Below are positions 16,118-24,445 of a DNA stretch of 64,000 bases, piece after piece. Numbering within the stretch: the first letter of the stretch is position 1; the number at the start of each line of letters is the position of its first letter. The notes beneath the pieces are model-generated. The model was not told the DNA's origin. It made no database searches and saw only the letters and a list, made by a program, of their open reading frames with translations. The stretch comes from Agromyces sp. Marseille-P2726. GTDB taxonomy: Bacteria; Actinomycetota; Actinomycetes; Actinomycetales; Microbacteriaceae. The DNA is taken from contig NZ_CADDWM010000012.1 in assembly GCF_902809835.1 (NCBI RefSeq), forward strand, positions 250,673 through 314,672, given 5' to 3'. The translations under genes and the position numbers were made by a program.

Positions 16118-17104
16118 ATGGCGCGCGAGGTCTCCGAACTGTTCGATGCGAACGAGTGGGCGGATGCCGCGGCATTCGTCACCGGCTCATCCGGTTTCAC
16201 CGACATCACCTACCACCACTCGACCGACGGACGCATCGCCCGCATCGCGTTCGATCGGCCCGACGTGCGCAACGCGTTCCGCCCGCACACCGTCGACGAG
16301 CTGTACCGCGCCCTCGAGGACGCGCGCACCAACCCCCGCATCGGCGTGGTGCTGCTCACCGGCAACGGACCCAGTGCGAAGGACGGCGGCTGGGCCTTCT
16401 GCTCGGGCGGCGACCAGCGCATCCGCGGGCGCGACGGATACCGGTACGAGGAACCCGGTGGTCGAGTAGCGCCACCAAAGGCGACGCGTATCGAGACCCA
16501 CGTTCCGGATCTCGATACGCGTCCTTCGGTGGCTACTCGATCAACGGATCTCGGGCGCCTGCACATCCTCGAGGTGCAGCGGCTGATCCGCTTCATGCCG
16601 AAGGTCGTCATCGCGGTGGTCCCGGGCTGGGCGGCCGGCGGGGGACACTCGCTCCACGTCGTCTGCGATCTCACGATCACGAGCCGTGAGCACGGGCGCT
16701 TCAAGCAGACGGATGCCGATGTCGGCAGTTTCGACGCCGGATACGGGTCGGCGTACTTCGCCCGTCAGATCGGGCAGAAGTTCGCCCGCGAGGTGTTCTT
16801 CCTCGCCGAGGAGTACTCCGCCGACCGCGCGTACGAGATGGGCGCCGTGAACCGGGTCGTGCCGCACGCCGACCTCGAGCGCGAGGCGCTGGCGATGGCG
16901 CGCACGATCCTGACGAAGTCGCCCACGGCGATCCGCATGCTGAAGTTCGCGTTCAACGCGGTCGATGACGGGCTGGTCGGGCAGCAGGTGTTCGCCGGAG
17001 AAGCCACGCGGCTCGCGTACGGTACCGACGAGGCCGTCGAGGGCCGCGACGCATTCCTCGAGAAGCGCGACCCCGACTGGGGAGCGTACCCCTGGCACTT
17101 CTGA
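16118..17104 (+). CDS. menB: 1,4-dihydroxy-2-naphthoyl-CoA synthase
   Basis: A 328-residue crotonase-fold enzyme that cyclises o-succinylbenzoyl-CoA. Family landmarks are present: FCSGGDQRIRGRDGY, VVPGWAAGGGHSLHVVCDLT, RFKQTDADVGSFDAGYGSAY, FAGEATRLAYGTDEAVEGRD and the WGAYPWHF C-terminus. About 28 residues (114-142, including GGRVAP, TRIET, LDTRPS and ATRS) are encoded by an in-frame palindromic element. They sit in the loop between the GDQRIRGR segment and HILEVQRL, which is flexible in known MenB structures, so activity is probably kept. menE follows 13 bp downstream. Confidence 0.95.
   Translation: MAREVSELFDANEWADAAAFVTGSSGFTDITYHHSTDGRIARIAFDRPDVRNAFRPHTVDELYRALEDARTNPRIGVVLLTGNGPSAKDGGWAFCSGGDQRIRGRDGYRYEEPGGRVAPPKATRIETHVPDLDTRPSVATRSTDLGRLHILEVQRLIRFMPKVVIAVVPGWAAGGGHSLHVVCDLTITSREHGRFKQTDADVGSFDAGYGSAYFARQIGQKFAREVFFLAEEYSADRAYEMGAVNRVVPHADLEREALAMARTILTKSPTAIRMLKFAFNAVDDGLVGQQVFAGEATRLAYGTDEAVEGRDAFLEKRDPDWGAYPWHF
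16457..16545. repeat. Full palindromic element inside menB
   Basis: GGTGGTCGAGTAGCGCC, CGACGCGTATCGAGACC, the mirror GATCTCGATACGCGTC and GGCTACTCGATCA are all present, with both mini-hairpin arms (CCACCAAAGG / CCTTCGGTGG). The whole 89 bp is translated. Confidence 0.92.
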
Positions 17105-17117
17105 GGATCCCGACGCG

Positions 17118-18389
17118 ATGAAACCCCTTGTGCAGGTGTCGGCGACGGATGTCCCTGCGTTGGCCGCGGCGTTTCGGGTCGCGCTCGACGGCGGGCCGGC
17201 CGTGTGGCCGGTGCCATCCCCTCTGCGGGGTGAGGAGCCCGCGAAGCGGGCGTCTCGAAGCCCGTATGCGCCGGTGGGTCTCGAGACGGATGGCCTGCAT
17301 CCTCCTCGACCTGCAGAGGTCGGGGACGGGGTCGCACTCGTCGTCGAGACGAGCGGGTCGACGGATGCCCCGAAGCGGGTGCTGCTCTCGCGAGACGCGT
17401 TGCGCGCCGCCGCGGCGGCGACCGAGGCTGCGCTGAGCGGACCGGGACAGTGGCTCCTGGCGCTGCCGGCCCACTACATCGCGGGCGCCCAGGTGCTCGT
17501 GCGGTCCATCCTCGCGGGCACCGACCCGGTGCTGCTCGAGGCGGAGCCCGAGGGTTCGGGCGGCGGCTTCCAACCGGCGGCGTTCGCCGCGGCATCCGCC
17601 CGACTCGATCGGCACCGCCCGCGCTACACGTCACTCGTGCCGGTGCAGCTCGCGCGGCTCGTCGAGGCGGCGCAGACCGACCGCGTCGTGGCCGACGCGC
17701 TTCGCACGTTCGATCGCATCCTGCTCGGCGGCCAGGCCGCACCGCCCGCCCTCATCGTCGCGGCCGACGCGATCGGCGCACGGGTGACCCGCACCTACGG
17801 CTCGAGCGAGACCGCCGGCGGATGCGTCTACGACGGCCGTCCCCTCGACGACGTGCGCGTACGGATCGATGACGCGTGGAGCGGCCCGGGGCGCGACGGC
17901 CAGGTGCTGCTGGGCGGGCCCATGATCGCCGACGGCTACCTCGACGACCCCGAGCGCACCGCCGCGGCCTTCACCGAGGACGACGCCGGCACGCGCTGGT
18001 ACCGCACCGGCGACCTCGGCGAACTCCGACGCGACGGCATCCTGCGCATCCGAGGTCGGATGGACGACGTCATCATCTCGGGCGGCGTCAAGGTCGTGCT
18101 CGGCGAGGTCGAGCGGGCGGTGCGCCGGGTGCCCGGCTACGAGCATGCGATCGCGGTGCGTACCGAGGACACCGAGTGGGGCGAGCGGGTGGCGGTCGTC
18201 GCAGAGCGAACGGATGCCGCGGCATCCGGCGACCTCGAGACCCTCGCCGCGGCGGCCGATGCAGCGGGGCTCTCGCCCGCGGCGCGCCCCGTGCGCCTCG
18301 AGCTCGTCGACCGGATGCCGCTGCTGCCCTCGGGCAAGCCCGACCGCCGCGCCCTCGAGGGGAGGTTGCGCGGCGGCGGGCCTGCATAG
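17118..18389 (+). CDS. menE: o-succinylbenzoate--CoA ligase
   Basis: A 423-residue short-form acyl-adenylate enzyme. It carries the AMP-binding signature VETSGSTDAPKRVLLS (about residues 74-89), RTYGSSETAGGCVYDGR, the TGDLGEL motif and the C-terminal lysine in LLPSGKPDRRAL. It activates o-succinylbenzoate to its CoA thioester for MenB. Residues about 33-65 (GEEPAKRASRS, then GLETDGLHPPRP) are translated from a GAGGAG-type palindromic element just before the P-loop. ATG 17118 has weak ribosome-binding potential; coupling to menB is likely. Confidence 0.93.
   Translation: MKPLVQVSATDVPALAAAFRVALDGGPAVWPVPSPLRGEEPAKRASRSPYAPVGLETDGLHPPRPAEVGDGVALVVETSGSTDAPKRVLLSRDALRAAAAATEAALSGPGQWLLALPAHYIAGAQVLVRSILAGTDPVLLEAEPEGSGGGFQPAAFAAASARLDRHRPRYTSLVPVQLARLVEAAQTDRVVADALRTFDRILLGGQAAPPALIVAADAIGARVTRTYGSSETAGGCVYDGRPLDDVRVRIDDAWSGPGRDGQVLLGGPMIADGYLDDPERTAAAFTEDDAGTRWYRTGDLGELRRDGILRIRGRMDDVIISGGVKVVLGEVERAVRRVPGYEHAIAVRTEDTEWGERVAVVAERTDAAASGDLETLAAAADAAGLSPAARPVRLELVDRMPLLPSGKPDRRALEGRLRGGGPA
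17217..17312. repeat. Palindromic element (GAGGAG subfamily) inside menE
   Basis: GGTGAGGAGCCCGCGAAGCG, GGCGTCTCGAAGCCC, GGTCTCGAGACGG and CCTCCTCGACC are the four arms of the subfamily also seen at 9478-9550. It is read in frame throughout. Confidence 0.78.
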
Positions 18390-18394
18390 GCGCG

Positions 18395-19897
18395 TCAAGA
18401 CACGGGGGTCGCCGCCGTGTGGGCCGGCAGGGCCTCCGCGGCATCCGCTTCGACGTCGGCCTCGGCGAGCCGGCGTGCCTCGTCGAGGTGGGCCTGCACC
18501 TGAGCCCGGCTCGGCAGCAGCACGCTGGCGAGCGCGGCGAGCGCGAAGCCCGCGACCGCGACCCAGACCGACGCCTGCAGCGCCTCGAGCACGTGCTCGC
18601 GACTCCAGTCGTCGCCGGCAATCGTGAAGAACACGGTCGTCGACACGGCGACGCCGGCCGCTGCGCCGAGCTGCTGGAACGTGCTGTACGCACCCGATGC
18701 GGCGCCCGCATCGGCCACGGGCACGGTCGCGAGCGCGACGTCGACGAGCGGGATGATGAGCAGCGCCAGCCCGAGACCGGCCATGAGCATGGGCCAGACG
18801 GCGGCCCACCCCGTGAAGTCGGCCCCGGCGTCGGCCACGATGGCGAAGACCCACACGACGCCGGCCGCCATGATCACCGCACCGGTCGTCACGAGGTACT
18901 TCCCGACCTTCGCCACGAGCGGGATGACCGCACCCGTGCCGACGAGTGCGCCGAGGCTGAGGGCGAGCAGGTTGAGGCCGGCCGTGAGCGCGTCGAACCC
19001 GAGCGCGACCTGGAGGTAGATGATGAACGGCAGCGTGAAGGCGTTCAGCGCCCCTTGGAATGCCGCCTGGGTCACGATGCCGGCCGAGAATCCGCGATCG
19101 GCGAAGAGCGGCATGGGCAGCAGTGCCGAATGGTCGCGGCGCATGCGACGGTTCGAGTAGGCGACGAACGCCGCGAGCAGCAGCACACCGACGCCGACGG
19201 GGATCCAGAGCCAGGCCGGCCACCCGAGTGTCTGACCCTCGACGAGGGGCACCATGAACGCCAGCACGAGCGCGCTGAGCAGGGCGACGCCGACCAGATC
19301 GAGCCGCATGGGGCGCGAGGAGCGCGTCTCGGGTACGAACCGCGCAGCGAGCGCGAAGATCACGATGCCGACGGGAACGTTGATGAGGAACACGCTGCGC
19401 CACCCGAGGCCCCAGAGGTCGGCATCGACGAGCCAACCGCCGAGCACCGGGCCGGCGACGGCCGCGATTCCGGCCACGCCTCCGATGAGGCCGTACATCG
19501 GCGCGCGTTCGCGCGGGGAGAACAGCGCCTGCACTGACGCGAGCAGCTGCGGCACCATGAGCGCGGCGAACAGTCCCTGCGCGATGCGAGTGGCGACGAG
19601 GACGTCGCCCGACCACGCCGCAGCGGCGGCCGCGGACGCGAGCGTGAAGCCGGTGATGCCGACGAGGAACAGGCGCCGCCGGCCGTACAGGTCGCCGAGC
19701 CGCCCCCCGGTGATCAGCGCCACGGCGAATGCGAGCAGGTAGCCGCTCACGATCCATTCGAGCTGTGCCTCGGATGCCGCGAGGTCGGCGCCGATCGACG
19801 GCAGCGCCACCTGCACGATCGTGACATCGAGCAGGTCCATGAATGAGGCGAACAGGAGGATGCCGATGGCGAGCCCTCGGCGTGGAGTGGTGGCCAT
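18395..19897 (-). CDS. MFS transporter, DHA2 (EmrB/QacA-like) family
   Basis: A 500-residue protein with about 14 hydrophobic segments. Motifs of the drug:H+ antiporter-2 group are visible: LLDVTIVQVALPSIGADL in TM1, GRLGDLYGRRR (motif A) after TM2 and GPVLGGWL (motif C) in TM5. It probably exports a toxic small molecule. ATG 19897 has AAGGG 11 nt upstream. It is divergent from a MarR regulator across a 97-bp spacer containing palindromes, so MarR-controlled efflux is the natural reading. The cytosolic C-terminal tail is acidic and alanine-rich. Confidence 0.92.
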   Translation of the reverse strand: MATTPRRGLAIGILLFASFMDLLDVTIVQVALPSIGADLAASEAQLEWIVSGYLLAFAVALITGGRLGDLYGRRRLFLVGITGFTLASAAAAAAWSGDVLVATRIAQGLFAALMVPQLLASVQALFSPRERAPMYGLIGGVAGIAAVAGPVLGGWLVDADLWGLGWRSVFLINVPVGIVIFALAARFVPETRSSRPMRLDLVGVALLSALVLAFMVPLVEGQTLGWPAWLWIPVGVGVLLLAAFVAYSNRRMRRDHSALLPMPLFADRGFSAGIVTQAAFQGALNAFTLPFIIYLQVALGFDALTAGLNLLALSLGALVGTGAVIPLVAKVGKYLVTTGAVIMAAGVVWVFAIVADAGADFTGWAAVWPMLMAGLGLALLIIPLVDVALATVPVADAGAASGAYSTFQQLGAAAGVAVSTTVFFTIAGDDWSREHVLEALQASVWVAVAGFALAALASVLLPSRAQVQAHLDEARRLAEADVEADAAEALPAHTAATPVS

Positions 19898-19934
19898 GCT
19901 CGTCGTCCCTTCGTAGAATGAGTTCGTTTCCGGT

Positions 19935-19972
19935 TCGGGATAGTCCCGACCTAGAATAATCCCACTTCGGGA
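19935..19972. promoter_or_regulatory. Probable MarR operators between the MFS and MarR genes
   Basis: Two palindromes built on the same half-site lie 10 bp apart: TCGGGATAGTCCCGA (19935-19949) and TCCCACTTCGGGA (19960-19972). The AT-rich TAGAATAAT between them (19952-19960) resembles a -10 region. This is a standard layout for autoregulation by a divergent MarR protein. Confidence 0.6.
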
Positions 19973-19994
19973 ACAATAGGGAGTCGCGATCGAG

Positions 19995-20441
19995 ATGTCA
20001 AGCAAGTCGAAGGTCACCGAGCGCATCGTCGATCTCCTGCAGCTCGTGATCGCCTCCTCGGTCATGAGCAACGAGCGCATCGCGCGCTCCATGGGGCTCA
20101 ACGTGGTCGACCTGCAGGCGCTGGGGTTCATCGCGCGCAACGACGGCGGGATGACCGCCGGAGAGGTGAGCCAGCAGACCGAGCTTCCGACCAGCACGAC
20201 GACGCGCGTGCTCGACCGCCTCGAGCGGCAGGGCTTCATCGAGCGGTCCACGGACCCGAACGATCGACGTCGCGTGGTCGTGCGCGTCCGGCCCGATGCG
20301 GTGCGAGGCGCCGGCGAGGGCGGGGAGGACGACCCGTACGCCGACATCCTCGCCGGCATGAAGCGGATCCACGAGGGCTTCTCGGTCGACGAGCTCGAGG
20401 TCGTGGCCCGCTACCTCGACGCACTGAAGGACCTGCGCTGA
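19995..20441 (+). CDS. MarR-family transcriptional regulator
   Basis: A 148-residue winged-helix repressor. The recognition region is GEVSQQTELPTSTTTRVLDRLERQGFIER, followed by the wing DPNDRRRVVVRV, typical of MarR. N- and C-terminal helices would form the dimer interface. ATG 19995 follows GGGAGTCGCGATCGAG. Divergent from the MFS pump, which it probably represses by binding the palindromes in the shared spacer. Confidence 0.9.
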   Translation: MSSKSKVTERIVDLLQLVIASSVMSNERIARSMGLNVVDLQALGFIARNDGGMTAGEVSQQTELPTSTTTRVLDRLERQGFIERSTDPNDRRRVVVRVRPDAVRGAGEGGEDDPYADILAGMKRIHEGFSVDELEVVARYLDALKDLR

Positions 20442-20462
20442 CCCCGACCGCGGAGGAGCCCC

Positions 20463-20573
20463 GGTGGCCGAGTAGCGCCGACGACGTCGACGCGTATCGA
20501 GACGCAGTGATCTCTCCGAACCAGCACTTCGTCTCGATACGCGTCCGCCTGCGGCGGGCGCTACTCGACGACC
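20463..20573. repeat. Full palindromic element (MarR/menA gap)
   Basis: GGTGGCCGAGTAGCGCC, CGACGCGTATCGAGAC, a 34-nt unique loop, GTCTCGATACGCGTCCGCC and GGGCGCTACTCGACGACC. It ends 10 bp before the menA -10 box. Confidence 0.9.
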
Positions 20574-20583
20574 AAGCGCGAAC

Positions 20584-20595
20584 TAGCATGGCCGT
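20584..20595 (+). promoter_or_regulatory. -10 box supporting the GTG start of menA
   Basis: TAGCAT (20584-20589), GGCCGT, GTG 20596. The spacing favours GTG 20596 over the in-frame ATG at 20620. Confidence 0.45.
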
Positions 20596-21591
20596 GTGGC
20601 ACGCCCAAGACCTCAACGGATGAACCCCGACGACCTCGCGAAGCGTGGCGCCGCGCACCGGCGGTCGGGAAATCCGGCGAGGGCTGCAGCCGGCCCCACC
20701 GGGTCTCGCGGTCCGGCCACCGCGGCGGACTGGGTCGCCGGTGCCCGCATCCGCACGCTGCCGCTGGCGATCGCTCCGGTCGCACTGGGTACGGGCGCCG
20801 GTGTCGTCGCGATCCCCGATGGACCGTGGCATCCGGCCCGCGCCCTGCTCGCGCTCGTCGTGGCGCTCGCGCTGCAGATCGCCGTGAACTACGCGAACGA
20901 CTACTCCGACGGCGTGCGCGGCACCGACGAGCATCGCGTCGGTCCCGCTCGCCTGACCGGATCGGGGGCCGCCAAGCCGCGGCAGGTGCTCGCGGTGGCG
21001 CTCAGCTTCTTCGCGATCGCCGCGGTCGCCGGCCTCGCGCTCGTCGTCGTGACCCAGCAGTGGTGGCTGCTCGTCGTCGGCGCAGTCGCCATCGTCTCGG
21101 CGTGGTTCTACACGGGCGGCAAGCGCCCCTACGGGTACTACGGGCTCGGCGAGCTCTTCGTGTTCGTGTTCTTCGGACTCGTCGCGACGGCGGGATCCGC
21201 GTACGTGCAGGCCCTCACGGTGAACCTCGAGGCCTGGCTCGGCGGCGCAGGCGTCGGCCTCCTCGCGTGCGCGGTGCTCATGTCGAACAACCTCCGCGAC
21301 GTCACGCAAGACAAGGCAGCCGGCAAGCGCACCCTGGCCGTGCTCATCGGCCCGCTCGCCGGGCGCATCCTGCTCGTGGTCTTCCTGCTCGTGCCGTTCG
21401 CGATCGTCGGGTTCTTCGCGCTGTTCTACCCCACGGCGATCCTCGTGCTGTTCGCGCTGCTCCTCGCAGTGCCGGCGTGCGTCATCGCGCTCCTCGCGAA
21501 GACGCCACGGGAACTGCTGCTCGTGCTGCAGCTGGCGAGCATCACCGCCCTCGTCTACGGGGTCGGCCTGGGGCTCGTCTTCGCCCTCTAG
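20596..21591 (+). CDS. menA: 1,4-dihydroxy-2-naphthoate polyprenyltransferase
   Basis: A 331-residue UbiA-superfamily membrane enzyme that attaches the polyprenyl chain to DHNA. The two aspartate-rich motifs are NYANDYSDGVRGTD (near residue 98) and NNLRDVTQDKAAGKR (near residue 236), with about eight membrane segments between and after them. The first about 35 residues are polar and specific to this group. The 3' end overlaps the convergent DUF4229 gene by 4 bp. Confidence 0.94.
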   Translation: MARPRPQRMNPDDLAKRGAAHRRSGNPARAAAGPTGSRGPATAADWVAGARIRTLPLAIAPVALGTGAGVVAIPDGPWHPARALLALVVALALQIAVNYANDYSDGVRGTDEHRVGPARLTGSGAAKPRQVLAVALSFFAIAAVAGLALVVVTQQWWLLVVGAVAIVSAWFYTGGKRPYGYYGLGELFVFVFFGLVATAGSAYVQALTVNLEAWLGGAGVGLLACAVLMSNNLRDVTQDKAAGKRTLAVLIGPLAGRILLVVFLLVPFAIVGFFALFYPTAILVLFALLLAVPACVIALLAKTPRELLLVLQLASITALVYGVGLGLVFAL

Positions 21592-21881
21592 GCGTCGGCG
21601 TTGTCGCGACGCTCGGAGGGAGTCGCGTCGACCGCGGCATCCTCGACCTCGTCATCGTCGCGCACGACGGGCGTCTCGCGGTGGCGTGCGGCGTAGAGCT
21701 CGCTCGACATGGTCTCGCGCGGGCGACGGAGGAAGACGAGCGACGCGCTGAGCCCGAACAGTGCGGCGACGGCCGCCGACACCCACGGGTTGACCCCCGC
21801 GAGCAGCAGCACCGCGAGTGGCACTGCGAACAGCAGGATGCGCAACGCGGTGTACCAGATCCAGACGGGCACGGATTTCAC
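21588..21881 (-). CDS. DUF4229 domain-containing membrane protein
   Basis: A 97-residue protein with two hydrophobic segments (WIWYTALRILLFAVPLAVLL and VSAAVAALFGLSASLVFL), then a basic turn RRPRE and an acidic tail. It matches the actinobacterial DUF4229 family usually found beside menA; the function is unknown. I prefer GTG 21881 to ATG 21884, because TACACT lies exactly 6 nt upstream of the GTG, as for other leaderless genes here. Confidence 0.8.
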   Translation of the reverse strand: MKSVPVWIWYTALRILLFAVPLAVLLLAGVNPWVSAAVAALFGLSASLVFLRRPRETMSSELYAARHRETPVVRDDDEVEDAAVDATPSERRDNADA

Positions 21882-21893
21882 CATGCCAGTGTA
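21882..21893 (-). promoter_or_regulatory. -10 box deciding the DUF4229 start
   Basis: Minus-strand TACACT (21893-21888), GGCATG, GTG 21881. If ATG 21884 were used, the gap would be only 3 nt. Confidence 0.4.
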
Positions 21894-21943
21894 GGTCGGC
21901 CCTGCCTGAACGCTCTCACAGCCGCAGTCGGGCGCGACGCGCC

Positions 21944-21955
21944 TAGACTGTGAGC
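21944..21955 (+). promoter_or_regulatory. -10 box for a leaderless PLDc_N gene transcript
   Basis: TAGACT (21944-21949), GTGAGC, ATG 21956. This supports ATG 21956 over the GTG at 21950. Confidence 0.5.
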
Positions 21956-22480
21956 ATGGCCCGGCTGCTCTTCGGACTCGGCGTCGCTTACGTGGTCTTC
22001 ACCATCTACGCCGTCGCCGACTGCGCCTTCTTCGACCGGTCGCGAGTCCGAGGGCTTTCGCGCGGCTGGTGGATCGTCGTGATCATGTTCGTCCCGATCA
22101 TCGGCGGCGTGCTGTGGTTCATCATCGGCCGCGGCCGGGCGAATCGGGTGGGTCCGTCGCGAGGTGGCACGATGGCGCCCGACGACGATGCTGAGTTCCT
22201 GCGCCAGCTGCGCAACGATGCCGCGCAAGCCGAGCGCATCCGCCGCCTCGAGCAGGACCTCGCCGAGCTCGACGCCGACGACGCGCCGCGTGGAGCGCTG
22301 GGTCCGGGGCGCACGTCCGAGGGTGCCTCGGCCGCCGGCACCGCCGGCGCGGGAAGTGGCGCTGCGGCATCCGACGACCCCTTCGACCCCGGAGACGCCC
22401 TCGGCACCGAGCGCAAGCAGCGCCCCGATGCCCCCGATGCACCAGGGGAGGCCGGTCCCACCGGTCGACCGAATGCCTGA
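21956..22480 (+). CDS. PLDc N-terminal domain (PLDc_N) membrane protein
   Basis: A 174-residue protein. Residues 1-60 hold two membrane segments around [18 protein letters not shown] and the end [17 protein letters not shown], the classic PLDc_N (phospholipase D-nuclease N-terminal) module. The remainder is a cytosolic, charged, probably disordered tail with a short coiled coil ([17 protein letters not shown]). There is no catalytic HKD motif. The stop overlaps the menD start by 8 bp, so it sits in the menaquinone operon by position only. Confidence 0.82.
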   Translation: MARLLFGLGVAYVVFTIYAVADCAFFDRSRVRGLSRGWWIVVIMFVPIIGGVLWFIIGRGRANRVGPSRGGTMAPDDDAEFLRQLRNDAAQAERIRRLEQDLAELDADDAPRGALGPGRTSEGASAAGTAGAGSGAAASDDPFDPGDALGTERKQRPDAPDAPGEAGPTGRPNA

Positions 22481-24371
22481 ACCCGGTCCCGACGCGACGA
22501 CGGAGCAAGGGAGTCCGGCGAGCGACGCTGCAATGGCGCTGCTCAGCGCCTTCGTCGCGGCCGGTGTGCGCGACGTCGTCGTCGCCCCGGGGTCGCGATC
22601 GCAGGCGCTGGCCCTCGCGGCGGCCGAGCTCGAGCGCGTCGGCGCCATCCGCCTGCACGTGCGCATCGACGAGCGTGGAGCGGGGTTCCTCGCGCTCGGC
22701 ACGGCGGTGGAGTCCGGGTTTCCGGCCGTCGTGGTCACGACGTCGGGCACCGCGGTCGCGAACCTGCACCCGGCGGTGCTCGAGGCGCACCATTCCGGCG
22801 TGCCGCTGATCATCTGCTCGGCCGATCGCCCGGCGGAGCTCCGCGGCATCCGCTCGAACCAGACCACCATGCAGCCCGGCATCTTCGCCGGCGCCGTGCG
22901 GCTCGAACGCGACGTCACCGCCCCCGAGGGTGCAGCGGGCGAAACGGATGCCGCGGCGCGCCTCGCCCGTGACGCCGTCTCGGCGGCACTCGGCCGCGAC
23001 AGCTCGGGCGAGCTCGTCCCACACCCCGGCCCCGGTCCGGTGCACCTCAACCTGCAGTACCGCGAGCCCTTGTCGGCCGTGCTGACGCTGGAGGGCGTGC
23101 CCGCTCCGAACGGCGGGAACGGTGGTCGGGTAGCGCCCGGCGAAGCCGGGAACGCTTCGAGAGCCGGGTCGAGAGGTCTCGATACGCGTGCTTCGCGCGC
23201 TCCTCGACCAGCAGACGTCGCGACCATCGAGCCCCGACCGCGCACCGTCGTGGTCGCGGGTGCGGGCGCCGGGCCGGTCGCGGAGGAGTTCGCACGTGCC
23301 GGTGGATGGCCCCTCATCGCCGAGGTCACGAGCGGGGCGCACTTCGGACCGAATCTCGTCGTGGCCTACCGCGAGCTGCTGCGCGAATCCGAATTCGGCG
23401 GTGCCGTCGAACGAGTCGTGGTGTTCGGCCATCCGACGCTGTCGCGCGAGGTGCCGGCGCTCGTGCAGCGCGACGGCGTCGAGACGATCGTCGTCGCGCC
23501 CACGGGCATCGAGTGGTACAACCCGGGTCACCGCGTGGCTCGGTTCGAGCGGGCGGTGCAGGCCGCCGACCACGCGCCGACCGCCGAGGAGCGTGCCTGG
23601 GTGCGTCGCTGGGTGCACGCGAGCCGCGTGCTCCTCGCCGAGGAATCGCCCGAGGCCCCCACCGTCAGGAGTGGGATCGGCGAGCACGGGCACGTCTCCG
23701 ACTTCACCGCACAGCGCGAGTACATGCGCGCACAGCTCGCCATGGTGCGGGCGCCGGTCACCCGCCGCATGCTCGTCGACGCGGTGTGGGCGGCGACCTG
23801 GCCGCACGACCGGCTGGTGTTCGGGGCATCCCGCCTCATCCGCGACGCCGACCGGGCCGTGCCGGGCCGCCGCATCCCCGTGCACGCGAACCGCGGCCTC
23901 GCGGGCATCGACGGCACCGTCGCCACCGCGATCGGCATCGCCCTCGCGAGCCAATCGCCGCAGCCTCCGAGACCATCCCCGATGACAGGGCAGACGCCGA
24001 CTCGGGGCACCGCCGACGGTGCGATGACGGATGCCGCGGCCGGCGTGACCCGTGCCCTCATCGGCGACCTCACACTGCTCCACGACGTGTCGTCGCTCCT
24101 CTTCGGGGATGGCGAACCGCGGCCCCGCATCCAGCTCATCGTCGGCAACGACGGCGGAGGCACGGTCTTCGATGCGCTCGAGGTCGCGGCATCCGCGTCA
24201 TCCGAGGCGTTCGACCGCGTGCAGTACACGCCGCAGCACGTCGATCTCGCCGCGCTCGCGTCGGCCTACGGCTGGAGCTACGCGAGAGCGACGACCCGAG
24301 GCGAGCTCGATGAGGCGCTGACGAGTCGCATCGGCGGACCGCAACTGCTCGAGGTCCCGATCCCGCGTTGA
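22473..24371 (+). CDS. menD: 2-succinyl-5-enolpyruvyl-6-hydroxy-3-cyclohexene-1-carboxylate synthase
   Basis: A 632-residue ThDP enzyme, about 80 longer than the usual MenD. Landmarks: [15 protein letters not shown] and [18 protein letters not shown], the ThDP-activating Glu region [32 protein letters not shown], and [15 protein letters not shown] near the C-terminus. It makes SEPHCHC from isochorismate and 2-oxoglutarate. Residues about 216-246 ([23 protein letters not shown]) are a translated palindromic element at the PYR/central domain junction. A second low-complexity insert ([19 protein letters not shown]) lies near residue 510. ATG 22473 overlaps the preceding stop. Confidence 0.94.
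   Translation: MPEPGPDATTEQGSPASDAAMALLSAFVAAGVRDVVVAPGSRSQALALAAAELERVGAIRLHVRIDERGAGFLALGTAVESGFPAVVVTTSGTAVANLHPAVLEAHHSGVPLIICSADRPAELRGIRSNQTTMQPGIFAGAVRLERDVTAPEGAAGETDAAARLARDAVSAALGRDSSGELVPHPGPGPVHLNLQYREPLSAVLTLEGVPAPNGGNGGRVAPGEAGNASRAGSRGLDTRASRAPRPADVATIEPRPRTVVVAGAGAGPVAEEFARAGGWPLIAEVTSGAHFGPNLVVAYRELLRESEFGGAVERVVVFGHPTLSREVPALVQRDGVETIVVAPTGIEWYNPGHRVARFERAVQAADHAPTAEERAWVRRWVHASRVLLAEESPEAPTVRSGIGEHGHVSDFTAQREYMRAQLAMVRAPVTRRMLVDAVWAATWPHDRLVFGASRLIRDADRAVPGRRIPVHANRGLAGIDGTVATAIGIALASQSPQPPRPSPMTGQTPTRGTADGAMTDAAAGVTRALIGDLTLLHDVSSLLFGDGEPRPRIQLIVGNDGGGTVFDALEVAASASSEAFDRVQYTPQHVDLAALASAYGWSYARATTRGELDEALTSRIGGPQLLEVPIPR
23121..23210. repeat. Palindromic element inside menD
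   Basis: GGTGGTCGGGTAGCGCCC, GGCGAAGCCGGG, AACGCTTCGAGAGCC, GGTCTCGATACGCGT and CGCTCCTCGACCA. It mixes features of both subfamilies and is read in frame. Confidence 0.85.
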
Positions 24372-24445
24372 TGCTTGCCGCGGCATCCGCTCGGTCGGCA
24401 GGATGGAGTCCTGCGCGTCGCCGCGTCGCGTGAGGGGAGCGTGCC

